A DNA stretch of 64,000 bases, taken from assembly GCF_000734895.2 (NCBI RefSeq), contig NZ_CP011382.1, positions 2,334,700 to 2,398,699 of the forward strand. Direction: 5' to 3'. The position numbers and the translations under genes were made by a program. This document shows positions 17,685 through 27,488 of the stretch, in pieces; positions within the stretch are counted from its first letter, which is position 1; every line of letters starts with the position of its first letter. The stretch is from Calothrix sp. 336/3 (lineage in GTDB: Bacteria > Cyanobacteriota > Cyanobacteriia > Cyanobacteriales > Nostocaceae). Under the pieces are notes generated by a model. That model ran no database searches. It was given only the letters and a program-made list of their open reading frames with translations, and was not told the origin of the DNA.

Positions 17685-20600
17685 ATGGTAAGGAATAGTC
17701 GTCGGGATGATTCGGTATTAGAAAACGCGATCGCACTAGTTGCTGCTTTGTTGGAATTGGGGGAGCAGGAATTAGGTGATGTAAAAGCACCACTTGTTGT
17801 CAGGTGGGAAAATCATCGGTTGCGAGTTACGGGTTATACAACGAAGCAAATCAGTGGAAAAAGAAGCCGTACATCAGAAGTTGGGACGACAAAGCAAGAT
17901 TTACTCACCCAGATAAAAGCCGCAGGAAAAAGCTTAAAATGTCCCAAAAACATGCAATTAAAGGAATTAGACGAAATTCAAATCGTACTCGATTCTTTGC
18001 GGAAACTAGGATTGTTTGAAGACGAACGATTGAGAAAAAATGCACCTTGGAAATTTTCTTTAACGCTTAAACATCAAACAGCTACGATAGAGGCAAATCT
18101 AGAAGTTATCAAACGAAAGTGGAGAGAACATCCGAAGAATAGTTCTTCCCAAAATTCCCCAATTCCAGAAATTAGTAACACTAGCATCAATTGGCACAAT
18201 ATTTGTGGCGAAATGCTGAGAAAGTACAAGCGTTTAACCACCAATCAATTATTGTTGGATGATGACACGAAATTTGAATTTGATGAAATTCATGTTCCCC
18301 TCGCACTGGTAGAGCGTACCAAAACCGAGAAACGTCAAGAAAATATATCCCCAGAATTTGGTTCCCAACTTCTACAACCATCTGAGTATCAGGAAAAACA
18401 GAAGTTCAAGCATGATGATTTTTTGGAACAAATTTTACAGCAGGGTAATGGGAAAACCCAAGGAAAACGGATTGCATTGATTGGGGAACCTGGTGCTGGA
18501 AAAACTACATTATTGCAGGCGATCGCGTTTTGGATTTTAGACAAAAATTTGGGTTTACCAATTTGGATTTCCCTTGCAGATTTACAACTTCCAGATGGTA
18601 GTCTTAAAGACTTTAGAGAGCATTTACAAGAATCTTGGTTGGGGAGGGCGATCGCAAATGTAACTCCTGCTATTAAAACCGAGTTTACTAATCAAATTAC
18701 ATCGGGACAGGTGTGGTTATTGTTAGACGGGGTAGACGAAATTGCCATGAGCAATAGTTCACCCTTAGAAGCAATATCATCCCAATTAGTAGGGTGGATA
18801 GCCAAATCGCGGGTGGTTTTAACCTGTCGAGTAAATGTGTGGGAAGGAAATCTCAATGCGTTGGAGGATTTTGAAACCTACAGATTATTGGATTTTAATT
18901 ATCCCTCAGACGTAAAGCAGTTTATCGAAAATTGGTTTAAACCGCGAAATTCCCATACAACGAATCATCAAGCTGAGGAATTGTGGCAGGAATTAAGTAA
19001 ACCCGGACATCAACGCATCCAAGATTTAGTCAAAAATCCTCTCCGATTAACACTGTTGTGTGCAACTTGGCAAAGTTCAGCTAAAGGTTTACCAGAGACG
19101 AAAGCAGGGCTTTATTCTTTGTTTGTCAACTATTTTTATAAATGGAAATCGAACCGTTTTAAAACAAAAGAGAAGCAGCAACGAGAATTAAATACAGCTT
19201 TGGGAGAGCTAGCAAAGATTGCGATCGATGGGGAAGTTGCTCGATTTCGGCTCAAATATGGTTTGGTAAGCAGTGTCTTAGGAGATGCTGACGAAGAAGA
19301 TTCGTTGTTTTGTTTGGCGTTAAAGTTGGGATGGTTAAATAAAGTTGGGATTGCCGCAGAATCGGATATTCAAGAGGAAGTTTATGCTTTTTATCATCCG
19401 ACTTTTCAAGAATATTTTGCAGGTAAATGGTTAGCAGAATATGTAGAGAAGCAGAAAGAAGGGCAGCAAAGTGATGAGGAATTGCAGTGGAATTATTTGA
19501 ATCATTTAAAATGGACAGAACCCGCAGCTTTGATGATGGGATTGTTGTCAAATGAGGGTTTAGCATTGCGAGTTGTCAGGTTGGCTTTGCAGGTTGATTG
19601 GCAATTGGGAGCTAGGTTAGCAGGAGAGGTTAAGGTTGAGTGGCAGGAGAAGACAGTTGCGTTGGTTAAAAGTTTGAATATTCCTCCGTTGTTAAAAATT
19701 AGACTTTTGGAAAGTGCGAAATCAAATGCTTCTATTCCCGAATTAATGAAATTTCTCGAATACGAAGATTCCGATGTACGTTATAGAGCCGTACATGCTC
19801 TACGAGAAATAAAATCAGAAACCGCTATTCCTGGATTAATAAAACTTCTACAGCATGAGAATCGAGATGTAAGGTATACTGCTGCAATTCTACTGGAAGA
19901 CATCACATCTGAGGACGCAATTCCTGAGTTAATTAAAATTATAAAATTAACAGATTATGAGAATAGTAATTTACGATCAATTGCACAATCTGCTCTGGGA
20001 AAAATTGAATCACAATCAGCTATTATGGAGTTAATTAAACTTCTCGAATATGAAGATAATAACATACGCTGGAATGCTGAATATGCACTGGGAAAAATAA
20101 AATCTAAAGCGTCAATTCCACAATTAATTAAGCTTCTCGAACATGACAGTCTATCTGTTCGTAGTAATGTCATAAAAGCCTTAGGTGAAATAAAATATGA
20201 AGCTGCAATTCCTAAACTAATTCAACTTCTCCAAGAAGATTCATATGTACGTAAAGAAGTCATAGAAGCATTGAAGAAAATGGAGTCTGAATCATCTACA
20301 GCGGAATTAATTAAGCTTATTAAATATGAAAATTCATTTGTTCAAGATGACAGTTCATTTGTTCGCAGAAACGCTATATCTGCTCTGGGAGAAATAAAGT
20401 CAGAAGCGGCAATCCCACAATTACTAAAGCTTCTCGAAGATGGTAATTCATCTGTACGCTGGCTAGCTGTATATGCCCTGAGAGAAATAAAATCAGAAGC
20501 CGCAATTCCCGAATTAATTCAATGTCTCAAAGACGATGATATTGATGTACGTATATATGCAGAAAAAACATTGATAGAAATCAAATCAGAAACAGTAATT

Positions 20601-21830
20601 TCAGCATTAGTAAAATATATCGAAAATGAAAATTATCAGACAGACAATCATGCAAATAAATCCCAAAAAACTATCAATTATGAAACAAATATTTCAAAAT
20701 TAGTCAAACTTCTAAATCACAAAAATTATAGAAAAATAGCCTTATTCGCTCTGGGACAACTCAAATCTGAGGAAGCAATTCCTGGATTAATTGCACTCAT
20801 AAAATATGGAAAACACATAACATATGAAGATCGTATTATAAGTGAAAAAGCCGTAGATACCCTGATACACATTAATTCTGAACAAGCAATTCCTGGATTA
20901 ATTGAGATTATCGAATGTGTAAATCCAGGTATACGTGGAAATTATCATGCATTTAGTGGTGCTCTACGTGCCCTGACAGAAATCAATTCTGAAGTAGCAT
21001 TTTCAAAATTAATTCAACTTCTCGAATATCAAAACTATCGTGTAAGGGATATAGTCAAATCTGCTTTAGAAAAAATAGAATATCCAGTGCCAATTGTTAA
21101 ATTGATTACACTTCTTCATAATGCGAATGATTTTGTATCTGCAATTGCTGTAAAGTTGCTAATTAAAAGCAAAAGTGATGCAAAAATTCCGGAATTAATT
21201 AAACTTCTCGATAATGAAGATTATTCAGTACGCAAAAAAGCTATATTTGCTCTGGCAAACATCAAATCAGAGGCTGCAATTCCTGGTTTAATGAAGATTT
21301 TAGAAGATGAAGATTTCGATAAACGCAGTAGAGCTGCAATAGCGCTGACAAAAATCAAATGCGAGTCAGCAATTCCTGGGTTAATTAAATCTCTTGAAGA
21401 TAAAAATATATATTTAATCAGTGGTATACGTCCTGAACTCGTAAATGCTTTAGGAGAAATAAAATCAGAGAAAGCAATTCCTCATTTAATTAAACTTTGT
21501 TCTGGGAGTTATGAAGAATTATCTATAAGTGTCGCATCTGCCTTGGGAAAAATCAAGTCAGAGGCTGCTATCCCAGGATTAATTCAACTTCTCGAAGATG
21601 AAAATACATCTGTATCTGACAGTGCTGCATCCGCCCTGGGAGAAATAAAATCAGAGGTAACGATGATTAACTTAATCAATATTTTAAATAATCAAAATTT
21701 ACTCCAAAAAAATAACGGTTATAATGCATTATATGCCTTAGAATCGCTCGAAGAAATCCAACAACACCTTGGATATATAAACCACTCTCAAACAAAACAT
21801 AGAAAATTGATTCTATTTTATTTGCACTAA
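17685..21830 (+). CDS. NACHT-domain NTPase with C-terminal HEAT repeats
   Basis: 1381 residues from ATG 17685; a further upstream ATG (17616) gives a leader without similarity. An N-terminal ~240-residue region of unknown fold is followed by a NACHT domain with Walker A GEPGAGKT at 267-274, Walker B LLLDGVDE at 345-352 and the winged-helix-like region up to about 660. From about 670 to the end there are about 20 HEAT (PBS-lyase type) repeats of about 31 residues with the consensus AIPxLIKLLE...VRxxAxxALGEIKSE. Such STAND NTPases sense ligands through the repeats and are known in bacterial antiphage immunity; it stands directly beside the CRISPR locus. The effector activity cannot be assigned. 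Confidence 0.88.
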   Translation: MVRNSRRDDSVLENAIALVAALLELGEQELGDVKAPLVVRWENHRLRVTGYTTKQISGKRSRTSEVGTTKQDLLTQIKAAGKSLKCPKNMQLKELDEIQIVLDSLRKLGLFEDERLRKNAPWKFSLTLKHQTATIEANLEVIKRKWREHPKNSSSQNSPIPEISNTSINWHNICGEMLRKYKRLTTNQLLLDDDTKFEFDEIHVPLALVERTKTEKRQENISPEFGSQLLQPSEYQEKQKFKHDDFLEQILQQGNGKTQGKRIALIGEPGAGKTTLLQAIAFWILDKNLGLPIWISLADLQLPDGSLKDFREHLQESWLGRAIANVTPAIKTEFTNQITSGQVWLLLDGVDEIAMSNSSPLEAISSQLVGWIAKSRVVLTCRVNVWEGNLNALEDFETYRLLDFNYPSDVKQFIENWFKPRNSHTTNHQAEELWQELSKPGHQRIQDLVKNPLRLTLLCATWQSSAKGLPETKAGLYSLFVNYFYKWKSNRFKTKEKQQRELNTALGELAKIAIDGEVARFRLKYGLVSSVLGDADEEDSLFCLALKLGWLNKVGIAAESDIQEEVYAFYHPTFQEYFAGKWLAEYVEKQKEGQQSDEELQWNYLNHLKWTEPAALMMGLLSNEGLALRVVRLALQVDWQLGARLAGEVKVEWQEKTVALVKSLNIPPLLKIRLLESAKSNASIPELMKFLEYEDSDVRYRAVHALREIKSETAIPGLIKLLQHENRDVRYTAAILLEDITSEDAIPELIKIIKLTDYENSNLRSIAQSALGKIESQSAIMELIKLLEYEDNNIRWNAEYALGKIKSKASIPQLIKLLEHDSLSVRSNVIKALGEIKYEAAIPKLIQLLQEDSYVRKEVIEALKKMESESSTAELIKLIKYENSFVQDDSSFVRRNAISALGEIKSEAAIPQLLKLLEDGNSSVRWLAVYALREIKSEAAIPELIQCLKDDDIDVRIYAEKTLIEIKSETVISALVKYIENENYQTDNHANKSQKTINYETNISKLVKLLNHKNYRKIALFALGQLKSEEAIPGLIALIKYGKHITYEDRIISEKAVDTLIHINSEQAIPGLIEIIECVNPGIRGNYHAFSGALRALTEINSEVAFSKLIQLLEYQNYRVRDIVKSALEKIEYPVPIVKLITLLHNANDFVSAIAVKLLIKSKSDAKIPELIKLLDNEDYSVRKKAIFALANIKSEAAIPGLMKILEDEDFDKRSRAAIALTKIKCESAIPGLIKSLEDKNIYLISGIRPELVNALGEIKSEKAIPHLIKLCSGSYEELSISVASALGKIKSEAAIPGLIQLLEDENTSVSDSAASALGEIKSEVTMINLINILNNQNLLQKNNGYNALYALESLEEIQQHLGYINHSQTKHRKLILFYLH

Positions 21831-22177
21831 ATTGACCGCATCAACTTTAAAACTCTTCCTCTCCCTCTACTTTCTCAGCCATCAACGGTGGTTGCGAAGT
21901 GTGACGCACATGAAGCACAAAAGCAGAGGAAACGATTCGCGGGATTAGCAATCAAGTTAATAACGGTGTGGGAATTGTAGGCGATCGCAACATTGGGATT
22001 AATATCGGTACTGCGGGAAATATCACCTTTGGTAATTTGTCTTCTGGTAGTTGAGAATTTCTTCTAACTTTACAGTTTGAGAGGATAAAAGGCGATATCG
22101 GATGGTAAAATTGACCGCGTAGTACACCACCATAGGTATCGCTATGCTAGTATCAATCTAAATCTGAAGAGAATAAT
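21831..22177. other. 347-bp gap after the NACHT gene with a possible coding remnant
   Basis: From 21935 to the TGA at 22052-22054, 39 codons read IRGISNQVNNGVGIVGDRN then IGINIGTAGNITFGNLSSGS. These are glycine/asparagine-rich and protein-like, but with no start codon and a stop shortly upstream. It may be the tail of a lost gene. Otherwise nothing recognisable. Confidence 0.3.
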
Positions 22178-22387
22178 ATGACAGAAATTAACCTGGACGA
22201 AGATAAAATTAAGCAAATATTTAAACTTGCACTTACAGAAGTTATCCAAGAACAAAAAGATGTATTTTCCGATTTATTATCAGAAATTATTGAGGATATT
22301 GCTTTAGAGAAAGCCATTAAGGAAGGTGAGAATACAGAAACAGTAAGTCGAGAGGTAATTTTTAAAATCTTGGGAAATCAAGGATGA
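22178..22387 (+). CDS. Small antitoxin-like protein upstream of RelE-type toxin
   Basis: 69 acidic, helical residues (MTEINLDEDKIKQIFKLALTEVIQEQ...). GAAGAG lies about 10 bases before ATG 22178. The stop overlaps the next ORF start by 4 bp (ATGA), the typical antitoxin-toxin arrangement. No DNA-binding fold is recognised. The role is inferred from size, acidity and coupling to the RelE-like gene. Confidence 0.65.
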   Translation: MTEINLDEDKIKQIFKLALTEVIQEQKDVFSDLLSEIIEDIALEKAIKEGENTETVSREVIFKILGNQG

Positions 22388-22719
22388 ATGTTGAGTTTAG
22401 AAAGAGCTTTGAAAAAGATTTGAGAAAAATTCTAGATGAAAATTTACTACAAAGAATACAAGCCGTTATTGAAGAAATCGAAAAAGCTGAAAGCCTTGGA
22501 GATATAAATAATATTAAAAAGCTTAAATCTTCTGATGGTGATTATTATCGTATCAGAATCGGAGACTACAGAATTGGCTTAATAATATCTGATGATTTGT
22601 GTGCCAAACGCGGGCAAGATGCCCGCACTACGATGATTTTAAATTTTCTGTTATACAATTTAGCTGCACATCAGCTTAGGAGACTACTCTTCATCTCCAG
22701 CTTGCGCTTGTTGAATTAG
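22384..22719 (+). pseudogene. RelE/ParE-type toxin with rewritten C-terminus
   Basis: The first ~75 residues (MNVEFRKSFEKDLRKILDEN... SSDGDYYRIRIGDYRIGLIISDD) are a clear RelE-like toxin ending where the last beta strands and catalytic tail should follow. Instead the frame runs through LCAKRGQDARTTMILNFLLYN, encoded by an inserted GCGGGC-AAGAT-GCCCGC palindrome (22610-22626) and its flanks, and then into the convergent gene. The expected ending, about 15 residues with the family's HRKEIYR-like end, is missing. Probably non-functional or altered. Confidence 0.7.
22610..22626. repeat. Palindrome GCGGGC-AAGAT-GCCCGC inside the toxin gene
   Basis: Second copy, opposite in orientation, of the element at 11497-11513. 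It lies at the point where the RelE-like reading frame loses family similarity. Confidence 0.65.
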
Positions 22720-23367
22720 TGCCTGAATAATAACTTCTGGATCGTCTGTTTCGATTCCTAACTGCTGGGCAATCAGCTGACGCAGGTTTTCATCCTCTTG
22801 CATCATACCCAACAATTCTTCCAGGGTGACGGTTTGAAATTCTCCCTCCGGTAATTCTTCACCTTCTGCAATGGTGCTAGATTCTTCCCCCTGGGTTGCT
22901 ACTTGAAAATCGATAGCTTCTCCTTCTCCATCTGGTCCACCATACTCCCAAATCGGTTCCTCTTGGTTGCGGGTTAATAATTGCATACCGATGTCGTAAG
23001 CTGTGTCACCAACTTTGCCAACTTCTATCTCACCTAGGGCAACTAAACGAGAAGCTAACTCATTATTAGGTGTGGCAGATGCTAATAATTTGTCGCCAAA
23101 GCGTTGCAACCAATCAACCCAACGTTCTGTAGGAACACGATGTTCAATATTATGTAGCCATTTCAGCGCCCAAGCTTGTCCCCGCGCTTGATGAACTCCT
23201 TCTAGAAGCTGAGTGAAGAGAAATTCTAAATCTGTGTCGGTCAGAGGTGGTGGTGGTGCTTTCTCTACCCTATTATCAACCTTACCACCTGCTTTCCCTT
23301 TGCCACCAAACAGGTTTTGGAATAATTTTTTTAACCATTGAATTAGCCGTTTTAGCATCTCCCACAC
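22684..23367 (-). CDS. Conserved cyanobacterial hypothetical protein
   Basis: 227 residues. An amphipathic basic N-terminus (MLKRLIQWLKKLFQNLFGGKGK) may touch membranes, followed by a proline-rich linker PPPPLTD, a helical domain (residues about 45-135) and a strongly acidic C-terminal region ending in GDEE. I recognise it as the kind of protein conserved among cyanobacteria but know no function. Its 3' end overlaps the altered toxin gene by 36 bp on the other strand. It is divergent from dnaX. Confidence 0.7.
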   Translation of the reverse strand: MWEMLKRLIQWLKKLFQNLFGGKGKAGGKVDNRVEKAPPPPLTDTDLEFLFTQLLEGVHQARGQAWALKWLHNIEHRVPTERWVDWLQRFGDKLLASATPNNELASRLVALGEIEVGKVGDTAYDIGMQLLTRNQEEPIWEYGGPDGEGEAIDFQVATQGEESSTIAEGEELPEGEFQTVTLEELLGMMQEDENLRQLIAQQLGIETDDPEVIIQALIQQAQAGDEE

Positions 23368-23648
23368 CCTTTTGAGTGTTATTACCCCTAAAATTGTAGC
23401 CGTGTCTATGACAAAAGGCGTGAGATAATTTTATTAGTATAGATGTATCATAGTACTAATGTATGAAATTAAGAATCTATGAACAATGAAAAATCAGCTA
23501 TTAATCCTGATTGTTGTGACTCATGGGTGATTTAACAGACAAAATCACTAATAGACCCATTCCCATTTAAAATGTATAAGCCCTAAATCTGAAAAAGTTG
23601 ACTGGGCGCTACCCACAGAGTATAGATAGGCATCGAAGCGACAAATCT

Positions 23649-25817
23649 ATGTCTTACGTACCGCTACATCACAAGTATCGTCCCAAGAGTTTTGCTGAAT
23701 TGGTGGGGCAAGAGGCGATCGCCACTACTCTGACTAATGCCATTAATGGGGAAAAAATTGCTCCTGCTTATCTATTTACCGGACCAAGGGGAACGGGTAA
23801 AACTTCCAGCGCGCGGATTTTAGCCAAATCTCTCAATTGTCTCAAAAGTGACAAGCCTACAGCCCAACCCTGTGGTGTTTGCGATGTTTGTCAGGGAATC
23901 ACTAAGGGTTATTCCTTGGATGTGATTGAAATCGATGCTGCCAGTAATACAGGTGTGGACAATATTCGAGAACTGATTGAAAAAGCTCAATTTGCTCCCG
24001 TGCAGTGTCGGTATAAGGTGTATGTGGTGGATGAATGCCATATGCTGAGTAATCAGGCGTTCAATGCGCTACTTAAGACCCTTGAAGAACCACCGAAACA
24101 CGTTGTATTTGTATTAGCAACAACTGACCCCCAAAGAGTCCTACCGACGATTATTTCTCGCTGTCAGAGGTTTGATTTTCGGCGGATTCCTCTGGATGCC
24201 ATGGTGCAACATTTGCGGGCGATCGCCGACAAGGAAAATATCAGCATCAACCAGGAAGCGATTACCCTGGTAGCACAAATTTCCCAAGGTGGGTTACGGG
24301 ATGCGGAAAGTTTGCTCGATCAATTGGGTTTGTTAACCGCAGAAGTCACACCCGATCAGGTTTGGGATTTAGTTGGCTCTGTGAGTGAGCGAGATTTATT
24401 AATGTTGGTGCAGGCGATCGCCAGTAACAATGCTGAAATTGTCCTTGACTCCACCCGTAAAATCCTGGATAGGGGACGAGAACCCCTAGTTATCTTACAA
24501 AACCTGGCATCTTTCTACCGCGACTTACTAATTGCCAAAACCGCACCCACCCGCAGCGACTTAGTACCCTGCACCTCAGAAACCTGGCAAGCCATGGTAA
24601 GCTTTGCCCAACAACTCGACACCACAAATATACTAGTCGGACAACAACACCTCAGAACCAGCGAAATCCAACTCAAAAATACCACCCAACCCCGTCTGTG
24701 GCTAGAAGTCACCCTCCTCGGTTTACTCCCCTCCGCTACCCCCCAACCTGTTAGCTATCAACCAGCACCCCAACAAGCACCCCAACCTGTTAGCTATCAA
24801 CCAGCACCCCAACAAGCACCCCAACCTGTTAGCTATCAACCAGCACCCCAACAAGCACCCCAACCTGTTAACTCTCAACCAGCACCCCAACAAGCACCCC
24901 AACCTGTTAGCTATCAACAAGCACCCCAACCTGTTAGCTATCAACCAGCACCCCAACAAGCACCCCCACCTGTTAACTCTCAACCAGCACCCCAACAAGC
25001 ACCCCAACCTGTTAGCTATCAACCAGCACCCCAACAAGCACCCCAACCTGTTAGCTATCAACCAGCACCCCAACAAGCACCCCCACCTGCTAACTCTCAA
25101 CCAGCACCCCAACAACTACCCCAACCTGTTAACCCAGTCTCCTTTGATACATCCCTAGAAGAAATATGGCAACAAGTTCTCAATGCCTTACCAGTACCAC
25201 CCAAAGCATTACTCAAGGAGCATGGGCGCTTATTAAGCATCAGTGAAACCTCAGCCACCGTGGGGGTACCACCGAAATTAGTCAAGCTGGCACAGGGCAA
25301 AATACCCGATGTGGAAGCCGCATTTTGGCGTACTAGTCAGAAAAAAATTAAGGTGAGTTTTGTTGCTAACCAAGCAGTCAATAATTCTGCCCCCGCAACT
25401 CAGCCAAATCCGGTAAATTCAGTTGCTCCCACACCTCTAGAAACAGGGCAAAACCCACCCACCGCACATCACACACCCGCACCTACCTACGAACCAACGC
25501 CAGTAGTTGAACAATATCCTTCAGTACAGCCAGTAGTACAGCCCGTCGTACAACCAGTCGTACAGCCCGTCATACAACCAGTTGCCCAACCAGTCGCCAG
25601 CTATGCCAAACCTGAACCAGTTGCCGCTCCGTCTGCCTTGCATACCACACCACCACCGACTGCGAATTGGGAACCAGATGAACTGGAAATAGCTGCCCAA
25701 CGATTGGCACATTTTTTTGATGGGGAAATTATTGATTTTAGTGATGATATTCAAGTAGGGAAGCAGATAGCTCCTAATGATTTTACGGAAGAGATTGAGA
25801 TTGATGTGGATTTTTAG
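23649..25817 (+). CDS. dnaX: DNA polymerase III subunit gamma/tau
   Basis: Clamp-loader ATPase. From ATG 23649 (MSYVPLHHKYRPKSFAELVGQ) the protein has 722 residues; an upstream in-frame ATG (23598) adds 17 unrelated residues. Walker A GPRGTGKTS lies at 45-53, the zinc-binding cysteines at 64, 75, 78 and 81, then VVDECHMLS (Walker B) and the sensor 1 region. The cyanobacterial DnaX intein is absent. Residues about 365-495 are ten copies of a 13-residue Pro/Gln repeat (QPVSYQPAPQQAP type), and a second repeat region (VQPV units) lies near 630-650. The C-terminal acidic end resembles a tau-type tail. Confidence 0.93.
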   Translation: MSYVPLHHKYRPKSFAELVGQEAIATTLTNAINGEKIAPAYLFTGPRGTGKTSSARILAKSLNCLKSDKPTAQPCGVCDVCQGITKGYSLDVIEIDAASNTGVDNIRELIEKAQFAPVQCRYKVYVVDECHMLSNQAFNALLKTLEEPPKHVVFVLATTDPQRVLPTIISRCQRFDFRRIPLDAMVQHLRAIADKENISINQEAITLVAQISQGGLRDAESLLDQLGLLTAEVTPDQVWDLVGSVSERDLLMLVQAIASNNAEIVLDSTRKILDRGREPLVILQNLASFYRDLLIAKTAPTRSDLVPCTSETWQAMVSFAQQLDTTNILVGQQHLRTSEIQLKNTTQPRLWLEVTLLGLLPSATPQPVSYQPAPQQAPQPVSYQPAPQQAPQPVSYQPAPQQAPQPVNSQPAPQQAPQPVSYQQAPQPVSYQPAPQQAPPPVNSQPAPQQAPQPVSYQPAPQQAPQPVSYQPAPQQAPPPANSQPAPQQLPQPVNPVSFDTSLEEIWQQVLNALPVPPKALLKEHGRLLSISETSATVGVPPKLVKLAQGKIPDVEAAFWRTSQKKIKVSFVANQAVNNSAPATQPNPVNSVAPTPLETGQNPPTAHHTPAPTYEPTPVVEQYPSVQPVVQPVVQPVVQPVIQPVAQPVASYAKPEPVAAPSALHTTPPPTANWEPDELEIAAQRLAHFFDGEIIDFSDDIQVGKQIAPNDFTEEIEIDVDF
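24744..25130 (+). repeat. 39-bp tandem repeat inside dnaX
   Basis: About ten in-frame copies of a 39-bp unit encoding QPVSYQPAPQQAP and variants (NS for SY; PP for QP; one 27-bp short unit). DNA identity between copies is high, pointing to recent slippage or unequal exchange. All changes keep the frame. Confidence 0.9.
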
Positions 25818-26140
25818 GACAAGAAAAATTATGAGTAACAAATCGCAGTGCTGGTAATAATTTTATCGTTGATATTCCTGTATTGTTGGTCTACTTTGGG
25901 TTACTACTACGCCAAGTTTGGGAATTTATATTAGTGTTATCGTCAGTCATTCAGTACTTGGTGCGTTAGCGATCAGGTTTTAGGTGGTGGGGTGACACGA
26001 TGGCGATCGCGTTTGTTCAGCCTATTTTCTCTAATAGGGCTTCATGAATAACCGTCTCATACTCCGATTTGGTTACACTAGAATAATTAGGGAGTTTCAG
26101 TTACCCTGAAAAGGCATACTTGACCTGTGGAGTTGTGACA
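25818..26140. other. 323-bp gap after dnaX
   Basis: No gene, no clear terminator hairpin. One HIP1-type site near 26004. Nothing else recognised. Confidence 0.4.
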
Positions 26141-26707
26141 GTGGGCTTATTTGACGATGTGAGTCGGTTTTTGGAAAGTCGTTTAGAGGAATTCTTGCGT
26201 AATAACCCCCATTTGGAGTTAGAAGCACTACTCGAACAACTACGAGAACAAGAAGAAGATACCCTGAAATTGATTGCAGATTTGCAGGTACAGGAGAAGC
26301 GATCGCAGGAAGAAATTCTCACAACTGCTCAGGAGATTCAGAGGTGGCATATTCGGGTGCAAAAAGCTCAAAATGCCAACAGAGAAGACTTAGCAGTCAA
26401 AGCACAGGCAAGGGAAGCGGAATTACTGCGACAGGGGAATCAACAATGGGGACAAATGCAGGGTGTGAAAGAACGCATTAGCCAAGCTAAGGAATTGCTC
26501 GGTAAAATCCAACAACGTCGCCAAGAAGTGCAAGCAAAGGCAACGGAAGCACAAACAGCACGCACCCAAGCACAAACACAGCAGCGTGTGGAAACTAACG
26601 CTTGGCGCAATAAAAATCCAACTAATTATGATGAGTTAGAAGCACAATTTAGTCGTTGGGAAACGGAAGCAGAATTAGAGCAAATGAAGCGGAATATGGG
26701 TAAGTAA
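26141..26707 (+). CDS. TIGR04376-type cyanobacterial coiled-coil protein (PspA-like)
   Basis: 188 residues from GTG 26141 (reads MGLFDDVSRFLESRLEEFLRNNPHLELEALLEQLREQEED). An upstream TTG at 26120 is possible but the family starts at MGLFDD. The protein is a long charged coiled coil with an amphipathic N-terminal helix, as in PspA/IM30-like proteins. I recognise it as the cyanobacterial TIGR04376 family; the function is unknown, perhaps membrane-associated. Confidence 0.8.
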   Translation: MGLFDDVSRFLESRLEEFLRNNPHLELEALLEQLREQEEDTLKLIADLQVQEKRSQEEILTTAQEIQRWHIRVQKAQNANREDLAVKAQAREAELLRQGNQQWGQMQGVKERISQAKELLGKIQQRRQEVQAKATEAQTARTQAQTQQRVETNAWRNKNPTNYDELEAQFSRWETEAELEQMKRNMGK

Positions 26708-26744
26708 CATTCAATTATTTTCAGTCAATTATTCCACGAATTCC

Positions 26745-27485
26745 ATGACCTTTCCTGTATATTTTTGGTTAGGTTCCCTGCGGATACATCCGCATTTTTT
26801 ATTTGAGGCGATCGCCTACCTAACAGGGTTAATTTTAGTTCTCTACAATGCTAATCAAGCCAAAATTTCATCCTCACAACTAGCGATCGTCAGCGTCACT
26901 GGATTAATCGGCGCTTTCATTGGTGCTAAGGTGTTGAGTTGGTGGCAATATCTACCTTTGTTACTCCCCAATCCCCAGGCAATGATTTTGCTCTTATTTT
27001 CCGGTAAAACCATTGTTGGTGCAGTGATTGGTGCGGCAATTTGTATAGAACTTGTCCACAAAACCTTCTATCCTCAAGATAATATCAGTGATATTCTGGT
27101 CTATCCAGCTATTATCAGTACGGCAATTGGTAGAATAGGTTGCTTTCTCACCGGATTGAGCGATCGCACCTACGGAATTATCACCAACCTACCTTGGGGA
27201 ATCGATTTCGGAGATGGTGTTTCTCGTCATCCCACCCAAATCTATGAAATTATTTTTTTACTGATTCTGCTAATATTTTTACACAACCATCGTCACTACC
27301 AATACAAATCTGGTGATTTATTTAAATTTTATTTAGTTTCCTATCTAAGTTTTCGTTTTTTGGTAGAATTTGTCAAACCAGATTATCCGATATTTCTCGG
27401 ATTAAGTGCCATACAAATCGCTTGTCTGATAACTCTGGTATACCTTCGCCACAGCATTTTCTCAATATTGTCAATGAAAACTTGA
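26745..27485 (+). CDS. Lgt-like (prolipoprotein diacylglyceryl transferase family) membrane protein
   Basis: 246 residues, seven hydrophobic segments. The Lgt landmarks are present in order: FEAIAYLTG near the N-terminus, GKTIVGAVIGA, then GRIGCFLTGLSDRTYG (the Lgt signature region GRxGNFxNGE, but divergent at the N/GE positions), RHPTQIYE and FRFLVEFVKP. The replacement of the usual N-x-E residues after GRIGCFLTG suggests a paralogue rather than the housekeeping Lgt. It is followed 3 bp later by a permease-like gene. Confidence 0.75.
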   Translation: MTFPVYFWLGSLRIHPHFLFEAIAYLTGLILVLYNANQAKISSSQLAIVSVTGLIGAFIGAKVLSWWQYLPLLLPNPQAMILLLFSGKTIVGAVIGAAICIELVHKTFYPQDNISDILVYPAIISTAIGRIGCFLTGLSDRTYGIITNLPWGIDFGDGVSRHPTQIYEIIFLLILLIFLHNHRHYQYKSGDLFKFYLVSYLSFRFLVEFVKPDYPIFLGLSAIQIACLITLVYLRHSIFSILSMKT

Positions 27486-27488
27486 TGC

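Noticed and set aside
24723..25115. Antisense frame through the dnaX repeats
   Set aside because: Its LGCLLGCW-type repeats are the mirror of the Pro/Gln repeat on the coding strand.
23649..25817. DnaX intein
   Set aside because: The ATPase domain reads through without insertion; no intein motifs are present.
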